From assembly GCF_004341885.1 (NCBI RefSeq), contig NZ_SLVX01000008.1, positions 125,745 through 189,744 on the forward strand: 64,000 nt of DNA, given 5' to 3'. Both the position numbers and the translations under genes were made by a program. Origin of the DNA: Shinella granuli (GTDB lineage: Bacteria; Pseudomonadota; Alphaproteobacteria; Rhizobiales; Rhizobiaceae). Within the stretch, counting starts at the first letter, position 1. Each line of letters begins with the position of its first letter. Shown here piece by piece: positions 8,632 to 17,757 of the stretch. Below the pieces are notes generated by a model. The model searched no databases. It was not told where the DNA came from and worked only from the letters and a program-made list of their open reading frames with translations.

Positions 8632-10016
8632 CGCCGGGCTCCGGCCGTAAACAGCGCCTTCAGTTGCGCGATGCTGGTATGGTGGTCGAAGCTCCGGCGC
8701 ACCTTCGCCTCGGCGGCCGCGCCGAGCCGGTGGCGAAGGGCCGGGTCGCGGATCGCCCGTTCGAGGGCCCGGGAAAACGCCTCCGCGTCCTCGGAGGGCA
8801 CGAGCAGGCCGTTCTCCTCGGTCTCGAAAAGCTCGGGAATGCCGGAAATGTCGGTCGCCACGCAGGCGAGCTGCTGGCTTGCCGCCTCCACCAGCACGTT
8901 CGGCAGCCCGTCACGGTCGCCGTCCGGCGTGATGCGGCAGGCGAGCGCGAAGATGTCGGCGCGGCGATAGGCGGCGAGCACGTCCTTCTGGTCGACCGCG
9001 CCGAGCCAGGTGATCCTGTCGGCGATGCCGAGCGCGTCGGCGAGCTTCTGCAGCTTCGCCCGCTCGCCGCCGTCGCCGGCATGGACGAAACGCCAGGAAA
9101 GACCGGCCGGAAGCCGGGCGAGGGCCTTCAGCAGGATGTCGTAACCCTTCTTCGGCACCGCGCGCCCGACGCTGATGATGGTGACGGGATCTTGCGGGTC
9201 GGCGCCGTCACGCGGCGGGCGGGGATTTTCCCCCTGCCTGCCGGCATCTCCCCCACAAGCGGGGAGACAGCAGCGCTCCTGCGCTTCCCCGGGCGCTTCA
9301 TCGAGCGGGTGCTGCAGGGCAAGCCCTTCTTCCTTGGTTGGGGAGGGGTCCTGCAATGGCGGAAAGCGGTCGAGGTCCAGCCCGTGATAGCTGAGATGCA
9401 CCCGGTCGCGATGGAGGCCGGCGAGGGTCTGCAGGTGGGCGTGGCCGGACCGGGTGCAGGTCACGGCCCAGTCGGCGGTGGCCAGCTTGTCGGCGAGCTC
9501 CCAGTCCTCGGACGTCCAGATGTCCTTGGCATGGGCCGAGACGGTCCAGGGCAGGGCCAGCATGCGGCTGGCATAATTGGCGACGGAAGCGGGGGTGTGG
9601 ATGAAATGGGCGTGCAGCCACCCGCCGCCGTCCGGCCATTCGCCGACGAGCACCGCCGCCTGGCCGAAACGGCGGAACCGGTTGCGGCTGAAATCGCGCG
9701 GCAGGTCTTTCAAGAACCGGCGGAGCGCGGCGCCGAAGCCGGGGGCGCGAACGCTCTTCACGAGGCCGCGCAGCACGCGCAGCGGCTCCTCGTGCAGGTA
9801 TTCCGGCAGGTAGAGGACCGGCGCGCGGATCTCGTCATGCACGGGATGGCGCTTGGCATCGGTCGGGCGGCGCAGCGAGACGAGCACGAGATCGAGCCCG
9901 GCGCGCTCCAGCCCGAGCAGCTCCTGGGCGATGAAGGTTTCCGAAAGGCGCGGATAGCCCTTCAGCAGCACGACGATCTTGTAGGGCAGCGACACGGCGG
10001 GCGTGGCCTCTTTCAC
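8628..10016 (-). CDS. GT4 glycosyltransferase carrying an in-frame repeat insertion
   Basis: The 462-residue GT-B enzyme has a family-4 N-terminus (VVLLKGYPRLSETFIAQEL) and a C-terminal donor domain (SVGRAVPKKGYDILLKAL, then DGLPNVLVEAASQQLACVATD with the conserved Glu). A GTG start at 10,016 overlaps the upstream stop (GTGA) and begins a plausible leader, so that start was chosen over the open frame further upstream. Between LDLDRFPPL and VTIISVGRA, about 55 residues (roughly 221-275) are foreign in composition (rich in Cys, Pro, Gly and Arg). Their DNA, 9,191-9,357, is a copy of the palindromic repeat found in three intergenic spots of this window. The insertion keeps frame and falls in the interdomain linker, so the enzyme may still work. 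Confidence 0.82.
   Translation of the reverse strand: MKEATPAVSLPYKIVVLLKGYPRLSETFIAQELLGLERAGLDLVLVSLRRPTDAKRHPVHDEIRAPVLYLPEYLHEEPLRVLRGLVKSVRAPGFGAALRRFLKDLPRDFSRNRFRRFGQAAVLVGEWPDGGGWLHAHFIHTPASVANYASRMLALPWTVSAHAKDIWTSEDWELADKLATADWAVTCTRSGHAHLQTLAGLHRDRVHLSYHGLDLDRFPPLQDPSPTKEEGLALQHPLDEAPGEAQERCCLPACGGDAGRQGENPRPPRDGADPQDPVTIISVGRAVPKKGYDILLKALARLPAGLSWRFVHAGDGGERAKLQKLADALGIADRITWLGAVDQKDVLAAYRRADIFALACRITPDGDRDGLPNVLVEAASQQLACVATDISGIPELFETEENGLLVPSEDAEAFSRALERAIRDPALRHRLGAAAEAKVRRSFDHHTSIAQLKALFTAGARR
9191..9357. repeat. Palindromic repeat copy inside a coding region
   Basis: Positions about 9,230-9,273 carry the same core (CCTGCCGGCATCTCCCCC, a short loop, then GCGGGGAGA) seen at 3,683, 13,507 and 29,190. 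The neighbouring 9,274-9,357 (ending GGTTGGGGAGGGGTCC) has the look of the rest of such an element. The boundaries are set by where recognisable glycosyltransferase sequence stops and resumes, so they are approximate to about 10 bp. The copy lies entirely inside the GT4 gene without a stop or frameshift. Confidence 0.7.
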
Positions 10017-11311
10017 GCGACGGAGGGCGGGGTGAGTTCCCGCGCGGAAAGCTCGTCGCCGACGATGCGGGCGATGTTGCGCAGGCCTTCGAGCCGGAGC
10101 TCGGGATTGCCGCTCGAAGGCGGACGGCGCTGGGGCAGGGTCTTCAGCGCGGCGGCAAGGCGCGCGGGATCGGCCGATTCCTCCGGCAGCAGCATGTCGA
10201 TGAGACCGAGCTCGGCGGCGCGGGTGGCGCGGATGAGCTGTTCCTCGCGGGGCTGCACGCGCGGCACGATGAGCGCCGGCTTGTCGAAGGAGAGGATCTC
10301 GCAATAGGTGTTGTAGCCGCCCATCGCCACCACCGCCTTCGCGCCGGCGACGAGGTCCTCCATGCGTGAATCGAACTCGATCACCTCGACATAGGGGATC
10401 TTCGCGGCTTCCTGCGTCAGCTTGGTGCGCTCGCCCTGCGGCATGTAGGGGCCGAGCACGATGAGAGCACGGTGGGTGAGGCCGGCATCATGCCGGTAGG
10501 CGCGCAGCACGTCCTCCACCAGTTCCGCCCCGTCGCCGCCGCCGCCGGTGGTGACCAGGATGTAGTCGCCCGACGGCTGGTACTGGGCGCGGTCCATCTG
10601 CAACGCGTTGCGCTGCAGGAAACCGACGAAGTTCAGCTTGTCGCGCACGCCCTGCGGCACGTCGAGCCCGACCAGCGGATCGTAGAAATCCGGCGGGCCG
10701 TAGACCCAGATGTCGTCGTAGAACTTCGCGATCTTGTGCATGACGTCCTTGCGCTTCCACTCGGCGTCGAGCAGGTGCGGGGAATCCATGACTTCGCGGA
10801 GGCCCAGGATCAGCCGCGTGCCGCGGCCCTTCAGGTAGGCGAGCGTTTCCTCCACCTCGCCGGAAAGGCCCATCGGCTCCTTGTCGATGATGAAGATGTC
10901 CGGATTGAACGTCTCGGCCGTGTGGCGGATGATCGACCGGCGCATGGTCAGCGTGTCTTCGAGGTCGATATGGCGCTCCAGCGAGGTATATTCGCCGTTG
11001 CGCAGCTTGATGACGCTCGGGATCTTCACGAAGTCCACGCGGGCGCGGTAGTCGAAGGCGCCGGCGATCGTCGCGCCCGAGATGATCAGGACGTTGAGGC
11101 CGCGATATTCCTCGACAAGCGCGTGCGCGATCGTGCGGCAGCGGCGCAGGTGCCCGAGGCCGAACGTATCGTGGCTGTACATGAGGATGCGGGCGTGCTC
11201 GAAACTGCGGCTCAAGGACAGGACCTCCTGAAATCCGCCGGGCTCGCCGTCATGGAGGGGCGCTTCTTCTGCATTCGTAATCCCGATTTCACTTATAGGG
11301 GTCAGCCGCAT
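10013..11311 (-). CDS. GT-B glycosyltransferase, MurG/GT28-like (paralogue of 7,480 gene)
   Basis: Of 432 residues, about 40 N-terminal ones are variable; then RILMYSHDTFGLGHLRRC gives the GxGH acceptor loop (about 51-54). The C-terminal half shows VTTGGGGDGAELVEDVL and AMGGYNTYCEILSFDKPALIVP, typical GT28 donor-domain elements. Like the 7,480 protein it keeps the order GxGH, TGGGGxGxxL, GGYNTxCE, which suggests duplication and divergence. Starts at 11,311 or 11,323 both overlap the upstream permease gene (stop at 11,289) by more than 20 bp and neither has a clear Shine-Dalgarno, so the start is uncertain. Its stop overlaps the GTG of the GT4 gene. Confidence 0.78.
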   Translation of the reverse strand: MRLTPISEIGITNAEEAPLHDGEPGGFQEVLSLSRSFEHARILMYSHDTFGLGHLRRCRTIAHALVEEYRGLNVLIISGATIAGAFDYRARVDFVKIPSVIKLRNGEYTSLERHIDLEDTLTMRRSIIRHTAETFNPDIFIIDKEPMGLSGEVEETLAYLKGRGTRLILGLREVMDSPHLLDAEWKRKDVMHKIAKFYDDIWVYGPPDFYDPLVGLDVPQGVRDKLNFVGFLQRNALQMDRAQYQPSGDYILVTTGGGGDGAELVEDVLRAYRHDAGLTHRALIVLGPYMPQGERTKLTQEAAKIPYVEVIEFDSRMEDLVAGAKAVVAMGGYNTYCEILSFDKPALIVPRVQPREEQLIRATRAAELGLIDMLLPEESADPARLAAALKTLPQRRPPSSGNPELRLEGLRNIARIVGDELSARELTPPSVA

Positions 11312-12464
11312 CGCGCAGTCCATCGCCGAGGAAGTTGAAAGCCAGAATGACCAGAACGACGGGTACCACCGGAAAGAGCAACCACGGATAGAGAGCGATA
11401 ATATTGATGCTGCGGGCTTCCGTCAGCAGGATGCCCCAACTGGTGATGGGCGGCCTGAGGCCGAGCCCGAGGAAACTCAGTGCCGTCTCCCCGAGGATCA
11501 TGCCCGGGATGGTCAGCGTTGCGCTGGCGATCAGGTGGGACATGAAGCCGGGTATGAGATGGCGGCGGATGATGCGGGCGCTGCCCGCGCCCATGACCTG
11601 GGCCGCCAATACATAATCTTCCTCCCGCAAGGCAAGAAGTTTCGAGCGCACGGCGCGCGCAAGTCCGGTCCAGTCGAGCATGCCGAGGATGATCGTAATG
11701 CCGACATAGACGAGAATGGGGCTCCAGGTGACGGGGATGATCGCGGCGAGCGCCATCCACAGCGGAATACTGGGGATCGATTGCAACACTTCGATGACGC
11801 GCTGCACGACAAGGTCGAAGACGCCGCCGTGATAGCCGGCAAGGCCGCCGATGACGATGCCGAGCACGAAGCTCATGGCAACGCCGAGCGCGCCGATGGT
11901 GAGCGAGATGCGCGCGCCGTAGAGGATGCGCGAGAGCATGTCGCGCCCCAGCCGGTCGGTGCCGAGGAAGAAGAACTGGCCGTCCTTGGCCGGGCAGACG
12001 AGGTGGACGTCCGAGGTGAAGAGGCCCCAGAACCGGTACCTGTCGCCGCGGCAGAAGAAGCGCAGCTTCTGCACGTCGGTCCTGTCGTCGGTGTAGACGC
12101 GCCGGAGATTGTCCATGTCGAGCGTCATCGTCTGGCCGTAGACGAAGGGGCCGACGAACCGGCCCTCATGCATGAAGCGCAGGGTCTGCGGCGGGGAATA
12201 GATGAAGTCGATGTTGCGGGTGTGCAGGTTGTAGGGCGCCAGGAACTCGCTGACGGTGATCATCAGGTAGATGACGATGAGGAAGATGCCGGAGACGAGC
12301 GCCATGCGGTGGCGGCGGAACTGCCACCACATCAACTGGAACTGCGAGGCCTGGGCGACCTTCTTCAGCTCCTCCGTCTTGCGCTCGGCGGCATAGGGGT
12401 CGAACGGCTTGTCCGAGACGAAATGGCCGAGCGGGGCGCCGGGTTCGGGAAGGGGCGTCTTCAC
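11289..12464 (-). CDS. ABC permease, OppC/DppC family with long extracytoplasmic insert
   Basis: The 391-residue inner-membrane permease has an N-terminal cytoplasmic segment, TM1 near residues 55-75, then about 100 residues outside (including RFFCRGDRYRFWGLF) before the family motif FLGTDRLGRDMLSRILYG. Five further helices and the cytoplasmic EAA loop (REEDYVLAAQVMGAG) follow, and it ends GDGLRDAADPY, as OppC proteins do. The enlarged loop with a FWGLF segment is typical of an Opp subgroup that, from family knowledge, often carries oligosaccharides and not peptides; that assignment is inference here. It overlaps the OppB-type gene upstream by 4 bp. Confidence 0.88.
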   Translation of the reverse strand: MKTPLPEPGAPLGHFVSDKPFDPYAAERKTEELKKVAQASQFQLMWWQFRRHRMALVSGIFLIVIYLMITVSEFLAPYNLHTRNIDFIYSPPQTLRFMHEGRFVGPFVYGQTMTLDMDNLRRVYTDDRTDVQKLRFFCRGDRYRFWGLFTSDVHLVCPAKDGQFFFLGTDRLGRDMLSRILYGARISLTIGALGVAMSFVLGIVIGGLAGYHGGVFDLVVQRVIEVLQSIPSIPLWMALAAIIPVTWSPILVYVGITIILGMLDWTGLARAVRSKLLALREEDYVLAAQVMGAGSARIIRRHLIPGFMSHLIASATLTIPGMILGETALSFLGLGLRPPITSWGILLTEARSINIIALYPWLLFPVVPVVLVILAFNFLGDGLRDAADPYK

Positions 12465-13459
12465 TTGCGGGCGCCTCCGCCGAGCCGGATGCGCGGATCG
12501 AGGATGGCGAGCGCGATGTCGGAGACCAGCACGCCGATGACCGTCAGGAAGGCGAGGAACATCAGGAAGGAGCCGGCGAGATACATGTCCTGCGTCTGCA
12601 GGGCCTTGATCAGCATGGGGCCGGTCGTTTCCAGCGACAGCACGATGGCGGTCACTTCCGCGCCCGAGATGATCGAGGGCAGGATGGAGCCGATGTCGGA
12701 GATGAAGAAGTTGAGGGACATGCGCAGCGGATATTTGGTGAGGACCCGCATCGGCGGCAGGCCCTTGGAGCGCGCGGTCACGACATATTGCTTGTTGAGC
12801 TCGTCGAGCAGGTTGGCGCGCAGGCGCCGCACCATCGCGGCCGTGCCCGCCGTGCCGATGATGATGACCGGGATCCAGATATGCGAGAGGATGGAGCGGA
12901 CCTTCTCCCAGCTCATCGGCGCACCGAGATACTGGCGGTCCATCAGCCCGCCGATCGAGACGCCGAACCAGATATTGGCGAAATACATGACGACGAGCGC
13001 CAGCATGAAGTTCGGCACGGCGATGCCGATGAGGCCGGCGAGCGTCAGGCCATAATCGCCCCAGCTATACTGGTGGGTGGCGGAGTAGATGCCGATCGGG
13101 AAGGCGATGAGCCAGGTGAAGATGATCGTGACGAAGGAAACCAGCACCGTCAGCCAGAGCCGGTCGCCCACCACTTCGGAGACGGGCAGGCGGTATTCGA
13201 AGGAATAGCCGAAATCGCCGGTGAGCATGCCGCCGACCCAGTAGACATAGCGCAGCGCCGGCGGCTTGTCGAAGCCGTAGCGCTCGCGCAGCTCCTCGAT
13301 CTCGGCCATGTCGGTGGCCTCGCCCATGGCGCGCAGCTCGGCGATGTAGCTCTCGAAATAGTCGCCCGGCGGCAGTTCGATGATGGTGAAGACCAGCACC
13401 GAGATGAGCGCCAGCGTCGGAACCATGACGGCGATGCGCCAGAGGATGTAGCGGATCAT
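12461..13459 (-). CDS. ABC permease, OppB/DppB family
   Basis: The 332-residue permease starts MIRYILWRIAVMVPTLALIS (TM1), has the OppB external segment with RYGFDKPPALRYVYWVGGMLTGDFGYSF, then five more helices and an EAA loop (VTARSKGLPPMRVLTKYPLR), ending with LDPRIRLGG. It should form a heterodimeric pore with the OppC-type protein whose gene overlaps it by 4 bp. The 241-bp gap to the upstream binding-protein gene holds a palindromic repeat, which may set the relative expression of permeases and binding protein (inference). Confidence 0.9.
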   Translation of the reverse strand: MIRYILWRIAVMVPTLALISVLVFTIIELPPGDYFESYIAELRAMGEATDMAEIEELRERYGFDKPPALRYVYWVGGMLTGDFGYSFEYRLPVSEVVGDRLWLTVLVSFVTIIFTWLIAFPIGIYSATHQYSWGDYGLTLAGLIGIAVPNFMLALVVMYFANIWFGVSIGGLMDRQYLGAPMSWEKVRSILSHIWIPVIIIGTAGTAAMVRRLRANLLDELNKQYVVTARSKGLPPMRVLTKYPLRMSLNFFISDIGSILPSIISGAEVTAIVLSLETTGPMLIKALQTQDMYLAGSFLMFLAFLTVIGVLVSDIALAILDPRIRLGGGARK

Positions 13460-13506
13460 CGGGCGGGCTCCTCGGGGTGGGGCCGATGGGGTTTCGTTCC
13501 CGCTCG

Positions 13507-13656
13507 CCCCTCATTCGCCTGCCGGCACCTTCTCCCCGCAAGCGGGGAGAAGGAGGATGTGGCGCTGTTTTGCCAAACGTCCGCTCGGGCCGCGACCGTG
13601 CCGCAAATCCCTTCTTCCCGTTCACGGGGAGAAGGTGCCGGCAGGCGGATGAGGGG
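13507..13656. repeat. Palindromic intergenic element with 31-bp inverted repeats
   Basis: The arms 13,507-13,537 and 13,626-13,656 are inverted repeats matching at 30 of 31 positions, each containing CGCCTGCCGGCACCTTCTCC or its complement. Each arm can also form a small hairpin (CTCCCCGCAAGCGGGGAG at the left). The element sits between the binding-protein gene and the permease genes of the Opp-type operon, so it would be transcribed as a large stem-loop in the polycistronic mRNA. Confidence 0.88.
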
Positions 13657-13700
13657 CATCCGGCCGGCCGACGACCACGCATGGAAGATCGCCTGTCCCA

Positions 13701-15602
13701 TCACGCCTCCTCCTCGTACCAGAACGTATCCGGCATGTAGACGCCGAGGAAGCTGGTCGGCTGGAAGCCGCAGAGGGCCTTTTCCGGCATGTTGCGCAGC
13801 CGGCGCGACCGCACGACGGGCTGCGAGATGCCGTTGACCGTGCCGATGGTGAAGACCTGTTCGGCATGGTGGGCGAGCATGTCGTGCCAGATCGTCGCGC
13901 GTTCCTCCTCCGTCGTCGTCATTTCCCAGGCGGCGAGCTTGTCGACGAGATATTGCACCTCGGGCATGTCCGGCGGCTCGCCCTTGGTCTTCACGGTCGC
14001 GTAATACATGCCCCAGACCGGCCACTGGTATTGGTCGTCGGCGCTCGGGGCGAGCTCGGCGGGCGACATTTCCGGCGTCGGCACGCCGTTGTCGAGCCCG
14101 TACCAGACGGACATCACCACCTCGCCGCCGATGGCGCGGCTGCGGAAGATGTCGCGCTGGGAGACGCGCACGAAGAGGCCGAGGCCGACCTCGCGGAAAT
14201 AGTCGGTGACGAGTTCCAGCACGTCCGTTTCCAGCGTGCTCTCCCCGGCGCTCTCGATGACGACATGGGCGGGGCGGCCGTCCGGCAGGAGGCGTGTGCC
14301 TTCCTCGTCGCGCTTGTCGAGGCCTGCCGCGTCAAGCAGGCGGTTGGCTTCCGCGGGGTCGTAGCCGGCATAGGCCCTGGCATAGTCCGGCTTGAAGAGG
14401 GGGCTTTCCGGCAGCACCGTGTTGGCGCTCTCCTGGCCGAGGCCGTAGAAGACGGCCTTGTTGATCTCCGTGCGGTTGATGGCGAGCGACATGGCCCGGC
14501 GCACGCGCACGTCGCGCAGCACGTCGCGCCAGCCCCTGTCGCCGCAGTTGAGATTGGGGATCAGCGCGACGCGCGAGCCGAGCGTGCGCTTCCACAGCAT
14601 CACGTTGATCGGATACATCGTCTCGGCGTTCTTCAGCAGCGTGTAGTCGGTGAAGTCGAGATTGGCGATCTGGAGATCGCTCTCGCCCGTCGCCGTCTTG
14701 GCCGAGATGAGGTCCGGCGAGGAGACGTTCAGCACCAGCCGGTCGACATAGGGTAGCTGCGTGCCGTTCTCGTCGACCCGGTGGAAGAACGGGTTGCGCT
14801 CGAAGATGAACTGCTCGGCGGGCGGGGCGGTGCGCGGCCGCCAGGCCTCCAGCGTCGGCAGGTCCGGGTTTTCCGGCCGCGTCTGGCGCGACATCTTGAT
14901 GTGCAGGCCGCGCCAGTCGTCGACGCGCTGCTTCTTGATGTGCTTTTCCAGCTCCTCCGCGGCCTGGTACTTCTTGTGGAACTGCCGCATGTAGGCGGAG
15001 GGCAGCGCCAGCACCAGCGGAATGGGCGAGGCGAGCTTCGGCAGGAAGTCCGGGATCGGCTTTTCCCAGGTGTAGCGCACCGTGACGGGATCGATCACCT
15101 CGAAGGCCGGCGGCTTGCCCTCGACCAGCAGGTCGACCGGCGGACCGCCCTTGAAGAGCTCGCGGTTGAGGATGACCTCCTCCCAGCAATAGCGGAAATC
15201 CTCCGCCGTGAAGGGGTCGCCGCTCGACCACCGGTGCCCTTCGCGCAGGCGGAAGGTGAAGATGCGCTCCTCCTCCACCGCGAAGCTCTCGAGGATATCG
15301 GCCTGGAGCTTCAGGTCCCGGTCGTAGCCGACGAGGCGCGAATAGCTGTTGATCGGCACGAGGCGCACGTCGCGCTGGCCGCCGATCAGCATGCGCAGCC
15401 GGCCGCCCTGGGCGCCGGGGGCGCCGCCGAGCGCGGCGGTGTTGATGACGCGCGGCACCTTGGGCAGCCGCGCGGCGACCGGCGGCAGCTCGCCCGCCGC
15501 GACCTTGTCCTTGAAATAATCGGTTTCGCCGAAGGCGCTGCGGGCAAGGCCCGGAACGAAGGCGGCGGCTAGGAGGCCGATTGTGGCGCGGCGCGTGATC
15601 AC
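13701..15602 (-). CDS. ABC transporter substrate-binding protein, family 5 (Opp/Dpp type)
   Basis: The 633-residue periplasmic protein starts at a GTG (15,602) that overlaps the stop of the ATPase gene (GTGA). The N-terminus TRRATIGLLAAAFVPGLARS, followed by AFGE, is a signal peptide with a twin arginine, so Tat export is possible. The body has family-5 hallmarks: RLREGHRWSSGDPFTAEDFRY, the SAKTATGESDLQ region, VRRAMSLAINRTEI and a late FLGVYMPDTFWYEE end. It is longer than typical peptide-binding proteins (about 530), in line with the large-loop permeases of the same operon, and may bind an oligosaccharide or a large peptide. The ligand is not deducible. Confidence 0.88.
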   Translation of the reverse strand: MITRRATIGLLAAAFVPGLARSAFGETDYFKDKVAAGELPPVAARLPKVPRVINTAALGGAPGAQGGRLRMLIGGQRDVRLVPINSYSRLVGYDRDLKLQADILESFAVEEERIFTFRLREGHRWSSGDPFTAEDFRYCWEEVILNRELFKGGPPVDLLVEGKPPAFEVIDPVTVRYTWEKPIPDFLPKLASPIPLVLALPSAYMRQFHKKYQAAEELEKHIKKQRVDDWRGLHIKMSRQTRPENPDLPTLEAWRPRTAPPAEQFIFERNPFFHRVDENGTQLPYVDRLVLNVSSPDLISAKTATGESDLQIANLDFTDYTLLKNAETMYPINVMLWKRTLGSRVALIPNLNCGDRGWRDVLRDVRVRRAMSLAINRTEINKAVFYGLGQESANTVLPESPLFKPDYARAYAGYDPAEANRLLDAAGLDKRDEEGTRLLPDGRPAHVVIESAGESTLETDVLELVTDYFREVGLGLFVRVSQRDIFRSRAIGGEVVMSVWYGLDNGVPTPEMSPAELAPSADDQYQWPVWGMYYATVKTKGEPPDMPEVQYLVDKLAAWEMTTTEEERATIWHDMLAHHAEQVFTIGTVNGISQPVVRSRRLRNMPEKALCGFQPTSFLGVYMPDTFWYEEEA

Positions 15603-17512
15603 GAGGAGAGTTCCCGCATGTCGGCGTTCCTGCGCGCGAGCACGAAATGGCCGCCGCCGAGATCGGCCGGCGCCATGCCCTCGCTTCCCGTCTCGTCGTC
15701 GCGGAAGACGCGCGCCCAGCTCTCGCGCGAGACGGCGCTGGCCCGCCCGGCCGTCTCGAAGTTCAAGGGGCGTTCGAGATCGGGGAAGGGCACGGCGTCG
15801 AGCAGCGCCCGCGTATAGGGGTGCACCGGCGCGGTCATGATGATCTCGCGCGGCGCGATCTCGACGATGCGCCCGGCCCACATCACGGCGACCCGGTCGG
15901 CCATGTAGTCGACCACGGCGAGGTTGTGCGAGATGAAGAGATAGGTGAGGCCGAGGTCCTTCTGGAGGTCCTTGAGGAGGTTGAGGATCTGCGCCTGCAC
16001 GGAGACGTCGAGCGCGGAGACCGGCTCGTCGCAGATGATCATGCTCGGCCCCAGCGCCAGCGCCCGGGCGATGCCGATGCGCTGGCGCTGGCCGCCGGAA
16101 AAGCTGTGCGGATAGCGCTTCAGCGAGGCCTCGTCGAGGCCGATGGCGCGGATCAGCGCCTTGGAGGCCATCCTGCGCTTGGCCGCATCGCCGTAGTCGT
16201 GGATGTCGAGGGGCTCGCGCAGGATGTCGCCGACCGTCATGCGCGGCGAGAGCGAGGATTGCGGGTCCTGGAACACCATCTGCATGCGCGTGCGCAGCGA
16301 TTGCAGCTCCGCACCGCTGGCGTTCAGCACGTCGACCGGTCCCTTGCCGTCGTCGAACAGCACCGAGCCGGCATCCGGCTTTATGGCGCGCATCAGGATC
16401 TTGCTGACGGTGGTCTTGCCGCAGCCGCTTTCGCCGACGAGGCCGAGACATTCGCCGCGCCGGATGTCGAAGCTGACGCCGTCGACGGCCGGCCGGGGCT
16501 TCTCCTTGTGCCGTCCCGGCATGTTCCAGCTGTCCTTGCGGGACTCGAAGGTCTTGCTGAGATCGCGGACCGACAGGATGACGTCCGGCCCGGTTCGGGC
16601 CTGGTATTTCTTGGAGAGCAGGCTGTCCTGGTCGACCTCGATCTCGCGCAGCGGCTTCAGCCGGTCGCCGCGCTTCATGCCGAAATGCGGGATCGCCGCC
16701 ATCAGGCCCTTGAGATAGGGATGGGCGGGCCGCTGGAAGATCGTCTCGACCGGCCCCGCCTCCATGATCTCGCCCTGGTAGATCACCACCACCTCGTCGG
16801 CGATGTTGGCGACGACGCCGAGATCGTGCGTGACGAGCAGCACGGCCATGTCCATCTGCTGCTGCAGGTCGCGCAGGAGTTTGAGGATCTGCGCCTGGAT
16901 CGTCACGTCGAGCGCCGTGGTCGGCTCGTCGGCGATCAGCAGCGCCGGGCCGCAGACGAGCGCCATGGCGATCATCGCGCGCTGGCGCATGCCGCCCGAC
17001 AGCTCGAAGGAATACATGTCGTAGACCTTGCGCGGATTGGAAAAGCCGACGCGCGACAGCATGTCCTCGCAGCGCTCGCGCATCTCCGTCCCTGTAAGGC
17101 CGCTGTGGATGGCAAGGGACTCGCTGATCTGGTCGCCGATCGTGTGCAGCGGCGAAAACGAGGTCATCGGCTCCTGGAAGATCATGCCCATGCGCCCGCC
17201 GCGGATGGAGCGGATCTTCCTGCCGTCGCGCGGCAGGGGCAGGATGTCGATGGGGCCTTCGTCGGAGAGCGGGTCGTCGAAGAGGATCCTGCCGGACACG
17301 CGGGCGGTCGGCGGCTGCAGGCCCATTGCGGTCTGGCTGATGACGGACTTGCCGGAGCCGGATTCGCCCACCAGGGCGGTCACCTTGCCGGGCAACACCC
17401 TGAGACTTGCGCCCCTGACGGCGGTGATCCTCGCGCCCATCAGGGAGAAGGAGACGTGCAGGTCTTCAATCCGCAGCAGGTCCCTCGGCCGGCGCCTCGC
17501 ATTCGAGTTCAT
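15599..17512 (-). CDS. Fused double ATPase of the Opp-type ABC transporter (OppD-OppF fusion)
   Basis: The 637-residue protein contains two complete ABC ATPase domains. Domain 1 has Walker A GESGSGKS (about 49-56), signature [15 protein letters not shown] and Walker [13 protein letters not shown]. Domain 2 has Walker [10 protein letters not shown], signature [15 protein letters not shown] and Walker [13 protein letters not shown]. All catalytic motifs are intact, in contrast to the pseudo-ABC protein later in the operon. It powers the OppB/OppC-type permeases encoded at 11,289-13,459. It is the first gene of the leftward operon; the 245-bp gap to the divergent gene at 17,758 should hold its promoter. 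Confidence 0.92.
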   Translation of the reverse strand: MNSNARRRPRDLLRIEDLHVSFSLMGARITAVRGASLRVLPGKVTALVGESGSGKSVISQTAMGLQPPTARVSGRILFDDPLSDEGPIDILPLPRDGRKIRSIRGGRMGMIFQEPMTSFSPLHTIGDQISESLAIHSGLTGTEMRERCEDMLSRVGFSNPRKVYDMYSFELSGGMRQRAMIAMALVCGPALLIADEPTTALDVTIQAQILKLLRDLQQQMDMAVLLVTHDLGVVANIADEVVVIYQGEIMEAGPVETIFQRPAHPYLKGLMAAIPHFGMKRGDRLKPLREIEVDQDSLLSKKYQARTGPDVILSVRDLSKTFESRKDSWNMPGRHKEKPRPAVDGVSFDIRRGECLGLVGESGCGKTTVSKILMRAIKPDAGSVLFDDGKGPVDVLNASGAELQSLRTRMQMVFQDPQSSLSPRMTVGDILREPLDIHDYGDAAKRRMASKALIRAIGLDEASLKRYPHSFSGGQRQRIGIARALALGPSMIICDEPVSALDVSVQAQILNLLKDLQKDLGLTYLFISHNLAVVDYMADRVAVMWAGRIVEIAPREIIMTAPVHPYTRALLDAVPFPDLERPLNFETAGRASAVSRESWARVFRDDETGSEGMAPADLGGGHFVLARRNADMRELSS

Positions 17513-17757
17513 ATGTGCTTTCTCGCCTGACGGATTTTATCCACGCGGCCTTTTCTTGATGTTCCCCGCCGTGACACTAGCGCGCGCACTTTTTTCTGTC
17601 CACGCCTTACTCCGGGCAAGGTTGGGGGTTGTCGTTGCTTCGGCCGGGGCCGAATATGAAGGAACGTCTCCGGCGGGCGGGCTCGCTCTTGCCTTGCCCC
17701 CGGCGCCGGATGCAAAACCGCGTCGCACTTTTGCCGGACTTCCTCTAGGACAGCTTG

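Noticed and set aside
13701-16451. A longer, 916-codon version of the binding protein
   Set aside because: The upstream part is antisense-like shadow within the ATPase gene; the signal peptide and the GTGA overlap place the start at 15,602.
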